From Thiorhodovibrio litoralis (GTDB lineage: Bacteria; Pseudomonadota; Gammaproteobacteria; Chromatiales; Chromatiaceae): a stretch of 64,000 bases of DNA. A model generated the notes under the pieces. It was not told where the DNA came from, did not search any database, and saw only the letters and a list, made by a program, of their open reading frames with translations. The stretch spans positions 1,116,001-1,180,000 of the forward strand of contig NZ_CP121473.1 in the NCBI RefSeq assembly GCF_033954455.1, written 5' to 3'. Positions 26,601 through 35,700 of this stretch are shown piece by piece. Within the stretch, counting starts at the first letter, position 1. The number at the start of each line of letters is the position of its first letter. The position numbers and the translations under genes were made by a program.

Positions 26601-27076
26601 CCGGGCTCGCTGGCGGAGAAGCGGCTGCCGTCCTGGAAGCGCAATTCATCGGCGGTGCTAACGTGCAGCGAGGCCGGCACATCGACAGTCGCGTTTGGTC
26701 CCATCACCACACCCGAGGGGTTGATCAGAAATACATCGGCCTGGCCGACCTCGGAGCGCAGGGCACCGTCGATCTCGGAGACCTGACCGCCGGTGACCCG
26801 ACCGATGACGTTCTGGATGTTATCCGGACCGGTAAAAGTCGCGCTTTGGTCAGCCTGGATGTTGAACTGCTGAAAGCTGTGAAAGAGGTTATTGCCATGC
26901 GTCTTGCCGAGTTCGGCGCCGATCTGCATGTTCGGGCCGCTCAACTCCACCATGGGCCCCAGGGAGCCATCGGTGGCGATGTCGGCGCTGACCGTTGTGG
27001 TGACGGCCAGCAAGCAGATACTGGCGATCAGCGCGGGTGGATTCAGGCAAAGGGAAACGAGAAGTAATCGGGGCAT
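23684..27076 (-). CDS. TpsA exoprotein 2: filamentous-haemagglutinin-like
   Basis: An 1130-aa cargo protein with the same frame as its neighbours: signal peptide ending near TVSA, TPS domain with NPSGVVMGPNA, a long beta-helix middle, and the shared C-terminal block with one Cys (SNLCQVAD). Its middle contains more degenerate 60-70-aa repeats (units containing GNAGDIRI, STFSEGDAGQI and similar), unlike the near-perfect repeats of TpsA 1. The ends are near-copies: 206 bp (23934-24139) and 197 bp (26562-26758) match TpsA 1 without a mismatch. The middle therefore evolves separately from the ends. Confidence 0.92.
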   Translation of the reverse strand: MPRLLLVSLCLNPPALIASICLLAVTTTVSADIATDGSLGPMVELSGPNMQIGAELGKTHGNNLFHSFQQFNIQADQSATFTGPDNIQNVIGRVTGGQVSEIDGALRSEVGQADVFLINPSGVVMGPNATVDVPASLHVSTADELRFQDGSRFSASEPGASTLTMAAPEAFGFLNRGPTGNLSINGATLSLRPQATLSLSGNDIEIGTQGGKPSEINIEGGRIQIDAVGKQDTELSLETKNSNTSVSGKLNVNQARIETSSDDGGSIYLNAGNASLNSALIIAEHQGTADANGGIFMAINGLLRLDESLVFADNAGSAIGTRLQIHAKNLQLDNAFLTSDFIGSTAPDSVNAIAAAGGVEILTTEGLTLTNGSAIQSTTFGYAESGPVFIEVGALLDIRNGAFIASDTSASGDAQPLQIRADSIYLNGQDAPGQFTGLASIANPGSSGQAGGIVASVTDTIEILGGASIFSGTFGSGNAGDVRLEADVVAMNGFGLEDRVTGIASQANAGTGDAGNVFIRVGRLIEMVGDSEISSSTFAAGNAGGIAIIGPDANIDLLRGALISSNTFGAGDGGSVQIDASAMCIDRAGSEDRTEVVSQAEAGSLGAAGTIQLQVARSLEVLNGGKISTATFSEGDAGQIAIRTGSMRLDNGGISGFSTGIGSTAELGSAGRAGTLDLRVAGALEVLNGAVISNSTYSIGNAGDIRIHAGNLILDDGALSGQSTGIGSVANVGSSGNAGDLAIQIDGQLVIANGAQISTNTFDSGKAGNIDISATSADIDGRMLTDQSTGINSQADFGSTGDGGNISVWISESLNLRNNAQISASTFGDGDAGETRIRSREIEVHEAVIGNIAAPEASGLTGSLFIDSDSIHLSGNARLTIASLQSALYGDPKPTGGQELHLKTSHLMMNDSLIDAQSTNNLPAATITLSANTAQLTNNSRVTTESQLADAGPIQIAGGYLWLKDSQITTSAEGLLGDGGDIDLAPKQLILDGGFIQANTAAADASGGDIRIGAQALIASYDQIEIGGNERQVFIPGSGQNVIQAAAPMGVQGAITLATPELDITATLVPLRTPFGNPDTILSNLCQVADIRNASTLVALGSGGVPAGAGDPAGVAIDKERLNRLLGTGD

Positions 27077-27141
27077 GGTGATTTCTCTTTTATTGCCGCA
27101 GCGCTGGTCTCGCCGGTTGAAGGAGAATTAGGTAGAGATGG

Positions 27142-30100
27142 TCAATCTGGCGCGCGCAATAACCGCTCCAGGCGCTCGCTGGTCAATGTCGGTTGGGATG
27201 GTGCTGTCGCGTCCAGGGGCAGACCGCCGCGTCCGAGGGCGATGAGGTGGCTTCTGTTATCGGTTGCTACAACCCGACAAAGATCATCAAGAATGGCATC
27301 CGGGTGCTGAAAAGGCGTTCTTAATGGGACCAAGGAAGCGGTAATGTCCAGGTCCGGCGTGGCTATTGCAATATCGCCCTGGATGCCGAACGGTGCGGCG
27401 GCCTGGATGACATTGCGTCCGCTGCCGCTGACGAATTCCGCGCGCTCCTGACCGCCGATCTCGACCGCGTCCAGGCTGGCGATGAGCGCTTCGCTGCCGA
27501 TCACGATGTCCCCGCCCTTGGCGCCCGCCGCGGCTGTGTTGGCCTGGATGAAGCCACCCTCGAGAATCAACTGCTTGGAATCCAGCTCAATGTTGCCACC
27601 ATCTCCTTGAGTCCCGAAGGCCGTGGTTGTGATGGCGCTGTTGCTGAGCCAAAGCCAGCCGCCAGCGATGCGGATAGGCCCAGCGTCGGCGGCGGCGGAG
27701 CTTGTGGATACTACGCTTTGGTTTTGAAGTTGCATTTGTCCGGCGCTAATGCCGATCGAGCTGGCGGGAACATTGCCGAGGCTGACTCCGGAGACCCAGC
27801 TGAAATCGAGCGATAGGCTTTCGGTGTCGATCCGAATTCCGTTATCCGGGATGGCTCCAAGACGCTCATCTGGAACCTGTGCCAAGCTGGCGACGGTGAT
27901 CGAACCGAAGCCGCTCAAGCGGATATCGGTGGCGGCTATTTCGATGGAGCCAGCGAGTCCACTCGAGCCGCTGATTGCGCTGGATTCGATACCTGTAATT
28001 TCATTCAGTGAAAACTCCCCGTCGATTGACAGGTTGTTGGCCGTGACTTGAATCGCACCAGCATCCCCAGGCGAAAAACTTCTTGTCGACAAGCGCCCGC
28101 CGTTACTCAGAATGATATCCCGGGAAACGGCCACTTGCAGATCGCCGGCATCTCCGCTGCCGAACGATGTCTGGCTGAAAATACCGGTGTCTTGAATCAA
28201 AGGGTCGCGCTGGGCCGAGTCGCCGCCGTCAATAAGAAGGCTTCCGGCGTTTAGGCTGATCGATCCGCCATTACCTGCGCCAAAAGTGGATAGGTCGATC
28301 TTGCCGCCGTCGCGAATTAGAACCTGATCCGCGTCGATGCGAACCGGTCCAGCGGAAGACTGGCCGCCGGTGCGTGATTCGATGGCGCCGCCTTCGGCAA
28401 GCTCGAGATAGGGTGTCGTGATGGTGATGGCGCCTGCCCCGCCGAGAGTGTCCCCTTCGAGAAAGGCGCTGGTGGTGAAGAGGCCGCTCTTGCCAAAGAT
28501 CGGATTTTCCGCGCGAGGGTCGACACCCCAAATCCGGATGGCTTGATCGGCGCTGACACTCAAATCACCGCCATTGCCGGTGCTCTCTGAGCGAGTTTCG
28601 ATCCGTCCCCCTTGCGCCAGTTCCAGGCGGCCAACATCCAGGGTGATGTCGCCTGCGCGCCCCTCCGAAAAGGAGATCGACTGAATAATGCCGCCCGATT
28701 GAAGAATCGCCTGACCGGCTTGGATATCGATGGGGCCGCCGGCGCCGGTGGACGCAGATCCCGCAATGGGGCGCGTGGGGTCGATGGTCTCGAGACCGCT
28801 GGTGCCCGTGTCAATCCAGGCATCCTGTAGCCACAATGTATTGTTCAGGTTAAGCTGAACCGATCCGGCGCTGCCTGGGCCGGCAGTTCCGGTCATGATG
28901 GCCGAGCCAGGCGCCATGAAGAGCGAATTGGCATCAATGCGAACTTGACCGGCATCCCCTGCGGTGGTGACGTTTAGGATGGCGGCTCCATTTTGCAAGG
29001 AAATCTGCTCGGCCTCGATAAGAATATCGCCCGCGCGGCCCTCGCTCGCCGTCAGCCTTGGGTCGAAACCGAATTGCTCTGCTGGGAAAATATTGGCAGC
29101 CCAGAAACCCGCGCTGCCGTTCTCGGCGTCGACCAGAAGATCGCCGGTAACTTGAACCTCAATGGTGCCGGCGTTCGCGCGATTTTGAGAGATTGCGGAC
29201 AGGATGGAGTCACGCATGTCGAGTTCGCCTGCGTTTACCGAGATTTGGCCCGCGTCGCCGAGCCGCAAATCCGTGGCTCCGGCGCCTGAGCTGACGTCAA
29301 TTCCTGAATTGCTGAGCGCGAGGCGGACCTGAGCGGTGATGTCAATCTGTCCCGCGTTGCCGAGACCTTCTGTGAACGCGCTCAGCACGGCATCCTCCAT
29401 CTCCAGATGGTCGGCCTTGATGGCGATCTGGCCGGCATCGCCGCCGCCAAGCGTGCTCACATTGATGACGCTGCTGATGCCAGTTGTATCTTGTCCGATT
29501 ATGCGAATCAGCGGGGCTGTCATTCGGATTGCGCCGCCGGCGCCAGTCGCCGTGGCCAGCGCCTGAACATTGCTGTTGCGCAGGTCTAATTGTCCGGCCT
29601 GGATCGCGATGCCGCCGCTGGCGGCTGACTCGGCGCCGTTATCGGCAGCCAGGGTGCTGTCTGTGATCTGTATCGGCCCGCCACGCAGATTGAGCTGGCC
29701 CGTTCCGGCGCTGCCGCTGACGTCCAGGGTTGCGCCACCGCTGATATCGATCGCACCCGTGGCTGCCGGCGCTGGCTGGTCGGAAGACGGCCGAATCTCA
29801 GCCGATGCGGCCCCGACGGCCGTTAGCCCGAGAGTTCCATCGGGGGCCGACAGGCTTGGCGCCTGATTTTGACCGATATCATCCGAGATTTGGATTGCGC
29901 CCGCGCTGAGGGTCAGGTCTGCCTCTTGGGCAACTTGAAGCTGCGTGCCGCGCATTGAGATGGAACCCGGCTGGGGGCCGAGAAAGCCAAAGGCTTCAGG
30001 TGCGGCCATGGTGAGTGTGCTGCTGGATGGATCGCTCGCCGAAAAGCGGCTGCCATCGCTGAAACGCAGCTCATCGGCGGTACTGACATGCAGGGAGGCG

Positions 30101-30501
30101 GGCACATCGACGCTGGCGTTTGGCCCCATGACTACCCCGGCGGGGTTGATCAAATAGACATCGGCTTGGCCGACCTCGGAGCGCAGAGCACCGTCGATCT
30201 CGGAGACCTGACCGCCGGTAACCCGACCGATGACGTTCTGGATGTTATCCGGGCCGGTAAAGGTCGCGCTTTGGTCAGAGTGGATGTTGAACTGCTGAAA
30301 GCTGTGAAAGAGGTTGTTGCCATGCGTCTTGCCGAGTTCGGCGCCGATGGTCATGTTTGGGCCGTTGAGCTGGACGGCCGGCCCGAGGCTGCCGTCGGTG
30401 GCGATGTCGGCGCTGACCGTTGTGGTGACGGCCAGCAAGCAGATACTGGCGATCAGCGCGGGTGGATTCAGGCCAGGGGAAGGGAAAAGTGATCGGGGCA
30501 T
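27142..30501 (-). CDS. TpsA exoprotein 3: filamentous-haemagglutinin-like
   Basis: An 1119-aa cargo protein. The signal peptide is the same as in TpsA 2 (ASICLLAVTTTVSA). The TPS domain has NPAGVVMGPNA in place of NPSG. The middle is a beta-helix with poorly conserved repeats and no clear tandem array, containing AGDITLDVGRLELAQGG-type rungs. The C-terminal block has one Cys (DDLCRVVATDN) and GRGGLPLDA, nearly the same as in TpsA 4. It thus shares its start with TpsA 2 and its end with TpsA 4, a mosaic. Its start lies 65 bases downstream of the TpsA 4 stop. Confidence 0.92.
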   Translation of the reverse strand: MPRSLFPSPGLNPPALIASICLLAVTTTVSADIATDGSLGPAVQLNGPNMTIGAELGKTHGNNLFHSFQQFNIHSDQSATFTGPDNIQNVIGRVTGGQVSEIDGALRSEVGQADVYLINPAGVVMGPNASVDVPASLHVSTADELRFSDGSRFSASDPSSSTLTMAAPEAFGFLGPQPGSISMRGTQLQVAQEADLTLSAGAIQISDDIGQNQAPSLSAPDGTLGLTAVGAASAEIRPSSDQPAPAATGAIDISGGATLDVSGSAGTGQLNLRGGPIQITDSTLAADNGAESAASGGIAIQAGQLDLRNSNVQALATATGAGGAIRMTAPLIRIIGQDTTGISSVINVSTLGGGDAGQIAIKADHLEMEDAVLSAFTEGLGNAGQIDITAQVRLALSNSGIDVSSGAGATDLRLGDAGQISVNAGELDMRDSILSAISQNRANAGTIEVQVTGDLLVDAENGSAGFWAANIFPAEQFGFDPRLTASEGRAGDILIEAEQISLQNGAAILNVTTAGDAGQVRIDANSLFMAPGSAIMTGTAGPGSAGSVQLNLNNTLWLQDAWIDTGTSGLETIDPTRPIAGSASTGAGGPIDIQAGQAILQSGGIIQSISFSEGRAGDITLDVGRLELAQGGRIETRSESTGNGGDLSVSADQAIRIWGVDPRAENPIFGKSGLFTTSAFLEGDTLGGAGAITITTPYLELAEGGAIESRTGGQSSAGPVRIDADQVLIRDGGKIDLSTFGAGNGGSISLNAGSLLIDGGDSAQRDPLIQDTGIFSQTSFGSGDAGDLQVAVSRDIILSNGGRLSTRSFSPGDAGAIQVTANNLSIDGEFSLNEITGIESSAISGSSGLAGSIEIAATDIRLSGFGSITVASLAQVPDERLGAIPDNGIRIDTESLSLDFSWVSGVSLGNVPASSIGISAGQMQLQNQSVVSTSSAAADAGPIRIAGGWLWLSNSAITTTAFGTQGDGGNIELDSKQLILEGGFIQANTAAAGAKGGDIVIGSEALIASLDAVEIGGQERAEFVSGSGRNVIQAAAPFGIQGDIAIATPDLDITASLVPLRTPFQHPDAILDDLCRVVATDNRSHLIALGRGGLPLDATAPSQPTLTSERLERLLRAPD

Positions 30502-30565
30502 GGTGATTTTTCTCTTTTTGCTGCAGCGCTGGCCTCGCCTGTTGAAGGAGAATAGGTAGTGATGG

Positions 30566-33500
30566 TCAATCTGGTGTACGCAATAACCGCTCCAGGCGCT
30601 CGCTGGTCAGTGTCGGTTGGGATGGTGCTATCGCGTCCAGGGGCAGGCCGCCGCGTTCGAGGGCGATCAGATGGCTTCTGTTATCGGTTGCTACAACCCG
30701 ACACAGATCATCAAGAATGGCATCCGAGTGCTGAAAAGGCGTTCTTAATGGGACCAAGGAAGCAGTAATGTCCAGGTCCGGTGTGGCGAGGGCGATCTCG
30801 CCCTGGATGCCGAGCGGCGCGGCGGCTTGGATGACGTTCCGGCCGCTGCCGGGGGTGAAGTTCTGGCGCTCGATGCCGCCGATTTCGAGTTGGTCGTCAC
30901 TGGCGATCAGTGCCTCGCTGGCGATGCTGATATCCCCGCCCTTGGCCTCGGCTGCGGCGGTGTTGGCTTGGACAAAGCCACCATCGAGGATTATCTGCTT
31001 CGGCGCTAGCAAGATATCGCCGCCATTTCCCAAAGCGCCCTCAGCAGAGGTGGTGATCTGGCTGTCCTGCAACCACAGGTAACCGCCGGTGATGGTGACG
31101 TGGCCAGCATCGGCTAGCTGGGATTCAGTGCTGACGCGGCTGCTGTTAGCGATCCGCATCTCATCCGCCTGAATGTTGATTGTGGCGGCGGGTATTTGGT
31201 TGCTGCTGGAGGCATCGATGGAGCTGTCTTTGAGGTCGAATTGTCCCCCACGAACGCTCAGGAGCAGGGGTTCTAAGGTTGAATCCAAGGCAGATGCAGG
31301 GATGAAAGGATTAAGGGAGGCAATGGAAATCAGGGATCCCTGGCTGAGACCGATTTTGTCCGCCGTAATGCTAATCTGGCCGGCGCGGCCGGTGGCTTCG
31401 GCGCTTGCGACACTAATGATTTCTCCGTCTTGGAGCACAAGGTTTCCAGCCTGAACTTGCACGTCCCCAGCATTGCCGGTGCTGTCGGTCTCAGTTGAAA
31501 TCTGGGCGCCGCGTAACACCTCGAGCAGGCCAGTAATGTTCATGGTGACGGTGCCGGCCGCTCCGCTAGCGTCGGATTTTGCGCGACTGTACACGCCGGT
31601 CGACTGATCTGTGAGTCCCTCGCCGTCGAACCGCGCTGACTCGGCGGTAACCACTACCTCGCCAGCATTTCCAACAGCGGAAGTGCTGGTCGAAATCCCC
31701 GCGCCATTTGATATTTCGAGCAAGCCATCGACCTTCATCGTGACCCTGCCGGCATTGCCGCTTGAGCCGGAGTTGGTTCGGCTAAAAAGCCCGGTTGCTT
31801 GTTCCTCCAGAGCGCTATCGTCCAGGCGCGCAGAGCCGGCGACGACGTCGAGGCTGCCGGCGTTGCCTTTCGACCAGATGCTGCTTGAAATCTGAGCGCC
31901 GTTCAGCATCTCAAGTCGATCGGTCACCACCAGTTTGATCGTGCCGGCATTGCCGCTTGAGCCGGCATAGGCGTTGCTCGCAAGACCGGTCCATTGGCCC
32001 TCCAGCCCGCCGTCGTCCATGAGCATGGAGCCGGCGTGAATGTCCAAGCGCCCGGCGTCGCCTTCGGACCAGGTGCTGCTGGAAATTCCTGCACCGTTCA
32101 GTAATTCAAGCAGATTGGTTACCACCAGCTTGACGCTGCCAGAATCACCGTTAGAACCAGCAAGGGCTCGGCTGAGAATACCGGTCAATTGCTCCCCACC
32201 AACGTCGTCCAAGCGCGCGGCTCCGGCTGCGATGTCCAGGTCTCCAGCGTTGCCTTCCGATAAGGTGCTGCTGGAAAGTTGCGCGCCATTGCGCATTTCA
32301 AGGAGATCGGTCACGACCAGTCTGACGGTACCGGCATCGCCGCTGGAGCCGGAGTAGGCATTGCTGAAAAGACCGGTGACTTGCCCCTCCAATCCGCCGC
32401 CATCCATGAGCGCGGAGCCGGCACTGATGTCTAGATCCCCGGCGCTGCCACGGGCGAAGGTGCTGCTGGAGATGTAAGCGCCGTTCAGTATTTCGAGCAG
32501 ATTGTTCACCGCAAGCTTGACGGTGCCGGCATCGCCGCTTGAGCCAGAGATGGCTTGGCTGAAAAGACGGGTCCATGTCCCCTCCAACCCGCCGCCATCC
32601 AGGCGCGCGGCGCCGGCTGCGATGTCCAGGTCCCCTGCGTTGCCTTGGGACCAGGTACTGCTCGATATCTCTGCGCCGTTCAGCACTTCCAGCATATCGG
32701 TCACCACCAGTTGGACGGCGCCGGCATCGCCGCTGGAGCCGGAAGAAGCATCGCTAAAAAGGCCGGTCAATTGCTCTTCCAGGCCGGCCCCGTCCAAGCG
32801 CGCGGAACCGGCTGCGATGTTAAGGTCTCCAGCGTTGCCTGCGGACAAGGTGCTGCTGGAAAGCTGCGCGCCGTTTAGTAATTCAAGCAGGCCAGTCACC
32901 ACCAGTTTGACGGTGCCGGCGTCGCCGCGGGAGCCGGAATAGGCATTGTTGAAAAGGCCGGTGACTTGCCCGTCTAACCCGCCGCCATCCATGTGCGCCG
33001 AACCTGCGGTGATGTCCAGATCCCCGGCATTTCCAGCAGCGAAGGTTCCGCTGGAGATGTAAGCGCCGTTCAGCACTTCGAGCAGGTCGGTCACCTTCAG
33101 TTTGACGGTGCCAGCATCCCCGCTTGAGCCGGCGATGGCTTGGCTGAAAAGACGAGTCCATGGTCCCTCCAGCCTGCCGCCGTCCAGGTGCGCGCTGCCG
33201 GCTGAAATGTCCAGGTCCCCGGCGTTGCCTTGGGACCAGGTGCTACTTGAGATCTCCGCACCGTTCAGCACTTCCAGCAGATCGGTAACCACCAGCTTGA
33301 CGGTGCCGGCGTTGCCGCTGGAGCCGGAAGAGGCATCGCTGAAAAGACCTGTGACTTCCCCCTTCAAACCACCGCCGTCCAGGCGCGCGGCCCCGGCAGC
33401 GATGTACAGACCTCCGGCGTTGCCTGCGGCAAAGGTGCTGCTGCCAATCTGCCCGCCGTTCAGTACTTCAAGTAGATTGGTGACTGTCAGCTTGACAGTG

Positions 33501-34951
33501 CCAGCATCGCCGCTGAAGTCTGAATTCGCTTGGCTGAAAATACCCGTTACTTCCCCCTCGAGCCCGCCGTCGTCCAAGCGCACGGCCCCGGCTGCAATGT
33601 CAAGGTCGCCGGCGTTGCCTTCGGCGAACGCGCTGCTGGAAATCTGAGCGCCGTTAAGCACTTCCAGTAGATCGACCACCACCAGCTTGACAGCGCCCGC
33701 ATCGCTTTCAACACCTGTAGAACTCCGAATGACGGCACCTTCCTCCATTCTCAGCGATCCGTCCGAACTGATCACCACCCCACCCGCCGCGCCAATTGGA
33801 CCGTCAAGAGACAGCGCTTCATTGCGGTAGCTGTCGCTCGTGATCCGTGACGCATTAAGGCTAATGTTCCCTGCCCGAATCAAAGCCCGTCCGGCGTGTC
33901 CAGCAGCGGCAGTGTCGGCCCACAGATCACTGTCAACAGCCTCGAAATCTCCGCCCACACCGACCCGGATGCCGCCTTTGGAATCTGTAGCCCCTTGATT
34001 CTCAGCGATCAAGCGAGCCTCATTGAGATGTGCCTCTCCAGCCTGAAGGCTGATCAAGCCGCCGCCATCCCCACTGGTTTCCAGTTCCGCTTGGGCAATG
34101 TCAAGACGCCCAAGATGCGGCGCGGCTTGCTCTGGACTAAGATCCGGCAGCGTTGGTGATTCAACTGAAACCTCAGCCTCCGCTGAGCCGACCGCTTCAA
34201 GTCGCAGGGTGCCGCCGGCGGCGGTCAGGCTGGCGTCCTGCTCGGTAGAGCCCTGGATTGCAATGTCGCCGGCGCTGAGGCTAAGAGTCTCGCCCGGCGC
34301 GACCTCCAGCTGGGAACCATTGATCTGGAGATTGGCAGCCGCCTGCTGGCCCAAGAACCCGAAGGTCTCGGGGGCGGCCAGAGTTAGGGTGCTGGCACTG
34401 GGGTCAGTGGCTGAGAAACGACTGCCGTCCTGAAAGCGCAGCTCATCGGCAGTGCTGACATGCAGGGAGGCAGGCACATCGACAGTGGCATTGGGCCCCA
34501 TGACAACGCCGGCGGGGTTGATCAGATAGACGTTGGCCTGGCCAACTTCGGAACGCAGGGTGCCGTCGATCTTGGATTGCGTGCCCCCGGTGACCCGGCC
34601 GATGACATTGTTGATGTTGTCGGGCCCGGTAAAGGTGGCACTCTGTTTGGTGGGAATATTGAAGTGCTCAAAGCTGTGAAAGAGATTTCCTCCGTGGGTT
34701 TGGCCGAGCTCGGCACCGATGGTCATGTTCGGGCCCTTAAGCTCCACCATCGGCCCGAGGGTGCCATCAGTGGCGATGTCTGCGTGGGCCGCCATGGTCA
34801 TAAGGCAAAGCAACAGCAGGGCGGCGGGTGCGAGAGCACGCGGGGGCCTGGACGCAGCGCAAAACTCCAATCCTGGGGCCCACTGGGATGAGTTCGTGCA
34901 TCGCCTCTTGGTGCATTTTTCAGGCTTTAGATGAGCTGAAGCTGGCGCCAT
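30566..34951 (-). CDS. TpsA exoprotein 4: largest, with about twelve 65-aa repeats
   Basis: A 1461-aa cargo protein and the first gene of the TPS operon. The N-terminus is long (about 57 residues before ADIATDG) with a basic head and a hydrophobic core (ALLLLCLMTMAA), like extended TPS signal peptides; a later start is possible. The TPS domain has NPAGVVMGPNA. The middle is built from about twelve 65-aa units (GDAGTVKLVVTDLLEVLNGA...) with a three-unit higher-order pattern. The C-terminal block has one Cys (DDLCRVVATDN). The role is probably adhesion or biofilm by family; the binding partner is unknown. Confidence 0.92.
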   Translation of the reverse strand: MAPASAHLKPEKCTKRRCTNSSQWAPGLEFCAASRPPRALAPAALLLLCLMTMAAHADIATDGTLGPMVELKGPNMTIGAELGQTHGGNLFHSFEHFNIPTKQSATFTGPDNINNVIGRVTGGTQSKIDGTLRSEVGQANVYLINPAGVVMGPNATVDVPASLHVSTADELRFQDGSRFSATDPSASTLTLAAPETFGFLGQQAAANLQINGSQLEVAPGETLSLSAGDIAIQGSTEQDASLTAAGGTLRLEAVGSAEAEVSVESPTLPDLSPEQAAPHLGRLDIAQAELETSGDGGGLISLQAGEAHLNEARLIAENQGATDSKGGIRVGVGGDFEAVDSDLWADTAAAGHAGRALIRAGNISLNASRITSDSYRNEALSLDGPIGAAGGVVISSDGSLRMEEGAVIRSSTGVESDAGAVKLVVVDLLEVLNGAQISSSAFAEGNAGDLDIAAGAVRLDDGGLEGEVTGIFSQANSDFSGDAGTVKLTVTNLLEVLNGGQIGSSTFAAGNAGGLYIAAGAARLDGGGLKGEVTGLFSDASSGSSGNAGTVKLVVTDLLEVLNGAEISSSTWSQGNAGDLDISAGSAHLDGGRLEGPWTRLFSQAIAGSSGDAGTVKLKVTDLLEVLNGAYISSGTFAAGNAGDLDITAGSAHMDGGGLDGQVTGLFNNAYSGSRGDAGTVKLVVTGLLELLNGAQLSSSTLSAGNAGDLNIAAGSARLDGAGLEEQLTGLFSDASSGSSGDAGAVQLVVTDMLEVLNGAEISSSTWSQGNAGDLDIAAGAARLDGGGLEGTWTRLFSQAISGSSGDAGTVKLAVNNLLEILNGAYISSSTFARGSAGDLDISAGSALMDGGGLEGQVTGLFSNAYSGSSGDAGTVRLVVTDLLEMRNGAQLSSSTLSEGNAGDLDIAAGAARLDDVGGEQLTGILSRALAGSNGDSGSVKLVVTNLLELLNGAGISSSTWSEGDAGRLDIHAGSMLMDDGGLEGQWTGLASNAYAGSSGNAGTIKLVVTDRLEMLNGAQISSSIWSKGNAGSLDVVAGSARLDDSALEEQATGLFSRTNSGSSGNAGRVTMKVDGLLEISNGAGISTSTSAVGNAGEVVVTAESARFDGEGLTDQSTGVYSRAKSDASGAAGTVTMNITGLLEVLRGAQISTETDSTGNAGDVQVQAGNLVLQDGEIISVASAEATGRAGQISITADKIGLSQGSLISIASLNPFIPASALDSTLEPLLLSVRGGQFDLKDSSIDASSSNQIPAATINIQADEMRIANSSRVSTESQLADAGHVTITGGYLWLQDSQITTSAEGALGNGGDILLAPKQIILDGGFVQANTAAAEAKGGDISIASEALIASDDQLEIGGIERQNFTPGSGRNVIQAAAPLGIQGEIALATPDLDITASLVPLRTPFQHSDAILDDLCRVVATDNRSHLIALERGGLPLDAIAPSQPTLTSERLERLLRTPD
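31440..33705 (-). repeat. Nested tandem repeats in TpsA 4 (195-bp units, ~585-bp super-units)
   Basis: About twelve 65-aa units. Successive units cycle through three types: AEISSSTWSQ...WTRLFSQAI; AYISS-TF...VTGLF-NAYSGS; AQLSSSTLS...EQLTG. Units 3-5 are thus repeated as units 6-8, a shift of 585 bases (for example, matching segments begin near 33251 and 32666). Confidence 0.85.
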
Positions 34952-35083
34952 GGTGCGGGTATCCGGTGGCTGAACTTGCGGGGGATGGATAAATTGTAGA
35001 CCACGAATGCATGGCTGGCAGTCCCCGTGTCGATCCCGATCGCGATCGCGGTGGCGGATACGTCGCTCTCAGTGGTGATATGG

Positions 35084-35596
35084 CTATGGCGCAGAAATGA
35101 CGGCCCGAAATTGATCCGAATCCGTGGCCAATGGAGGTTGGTTCTCGTGGTACATGATCGTTACCATCTCATTGCGATACTCCAGCTCTTCTAGTCTTAT
35201 CCAGCCTAGGTGAGCGTAGAAGTCGGTCTTATTGGGGGTGAAAAGATATATTTTTTGAAAAGACAGTTCACGCGATACATCTACAATTGCTTGGCAAAGT
35301 TGGCGTCCAATGCCCTTGTGACGATGATTCGGTGGCACGTATACGCTTGATAGCCAGGGGTGAAGATTTTGTCTAATGCCTATGTCAAATAAAACGAGCC
35401 GGGCAATACCGATCACATCGTTATTGTTTTTGGCTATTATTGAAAATGGAAGTCCGTCTCGGTTTGGTTTTTTGCTGAGGTGGGCCATTGCACGTTCTAC
35501 GCTCGAGCCTTTGTTCAGGTGACCCCATTCTCCATAGAGCCATTGAGCCACTGTTGTTAAGTGCTCAGGAGAGTGATGTAGAGGTAAGAGTTCCAT
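35084..35596 (-). CDS. GNAT-family N-acetyltransferase
   Basis: A 170-aa acetyltransferase with the acetyl-CoA loop VYVPPNHRHKGIGRQLC (Q/RxxGxG-type, about residues 88-104), a preceding beta-strand HPWLSSV, and a C-terminal FYAHLGW motif (motif B). Such proteins N-acetylate small amines or protein N-termini; the substrate is unknown. The base composition is visibly more AT-rich than its surroundings, which suggests recent acquisition. It lies between the TPS locus and a decayed TpsA fragment. Confidence 0.88.
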   Translation of the reverse strand: MELLPLHHSPEHLTTVAQWLYGEWGHLNKGSSVERAMAHLSKKPNRDGLPFSIIAKNNNDVIGIARLVLFDIGIRQNLHPWLSSVYVPPNHRHKGIGRQLCQAIVDVSRELSFQKIYLFTPNKTDFYAHLGWIRLEELEYRNEMVTIMYHENQPPLATDSDQFRAVISAP

Positions 35597-35628
35597 TGTT
35601 GACTGCAGCCAGGTAACGATTCAATAGT

Positions 35629-35651
35629 AAGCCCGCTTTCGGGGCGGGCTT
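35629..35651. terminator. Hairpin between GNAT gene and TpsA remnant
   Basis: AAGCCCGC (35629-35636) pairs with GCGGGCTT (35644-35651) around a 7-base loop. Read on the minus strand it is followed by TACTATT, a weak U-tract. It may end transcription coming from the remnant region. Confidence 0.45.
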
Positions 35652-35700
35652 CGGTGCGAGGGCCATCGGGTGAGCTAATCGAGCAGCTTCCCGAGCTGCC

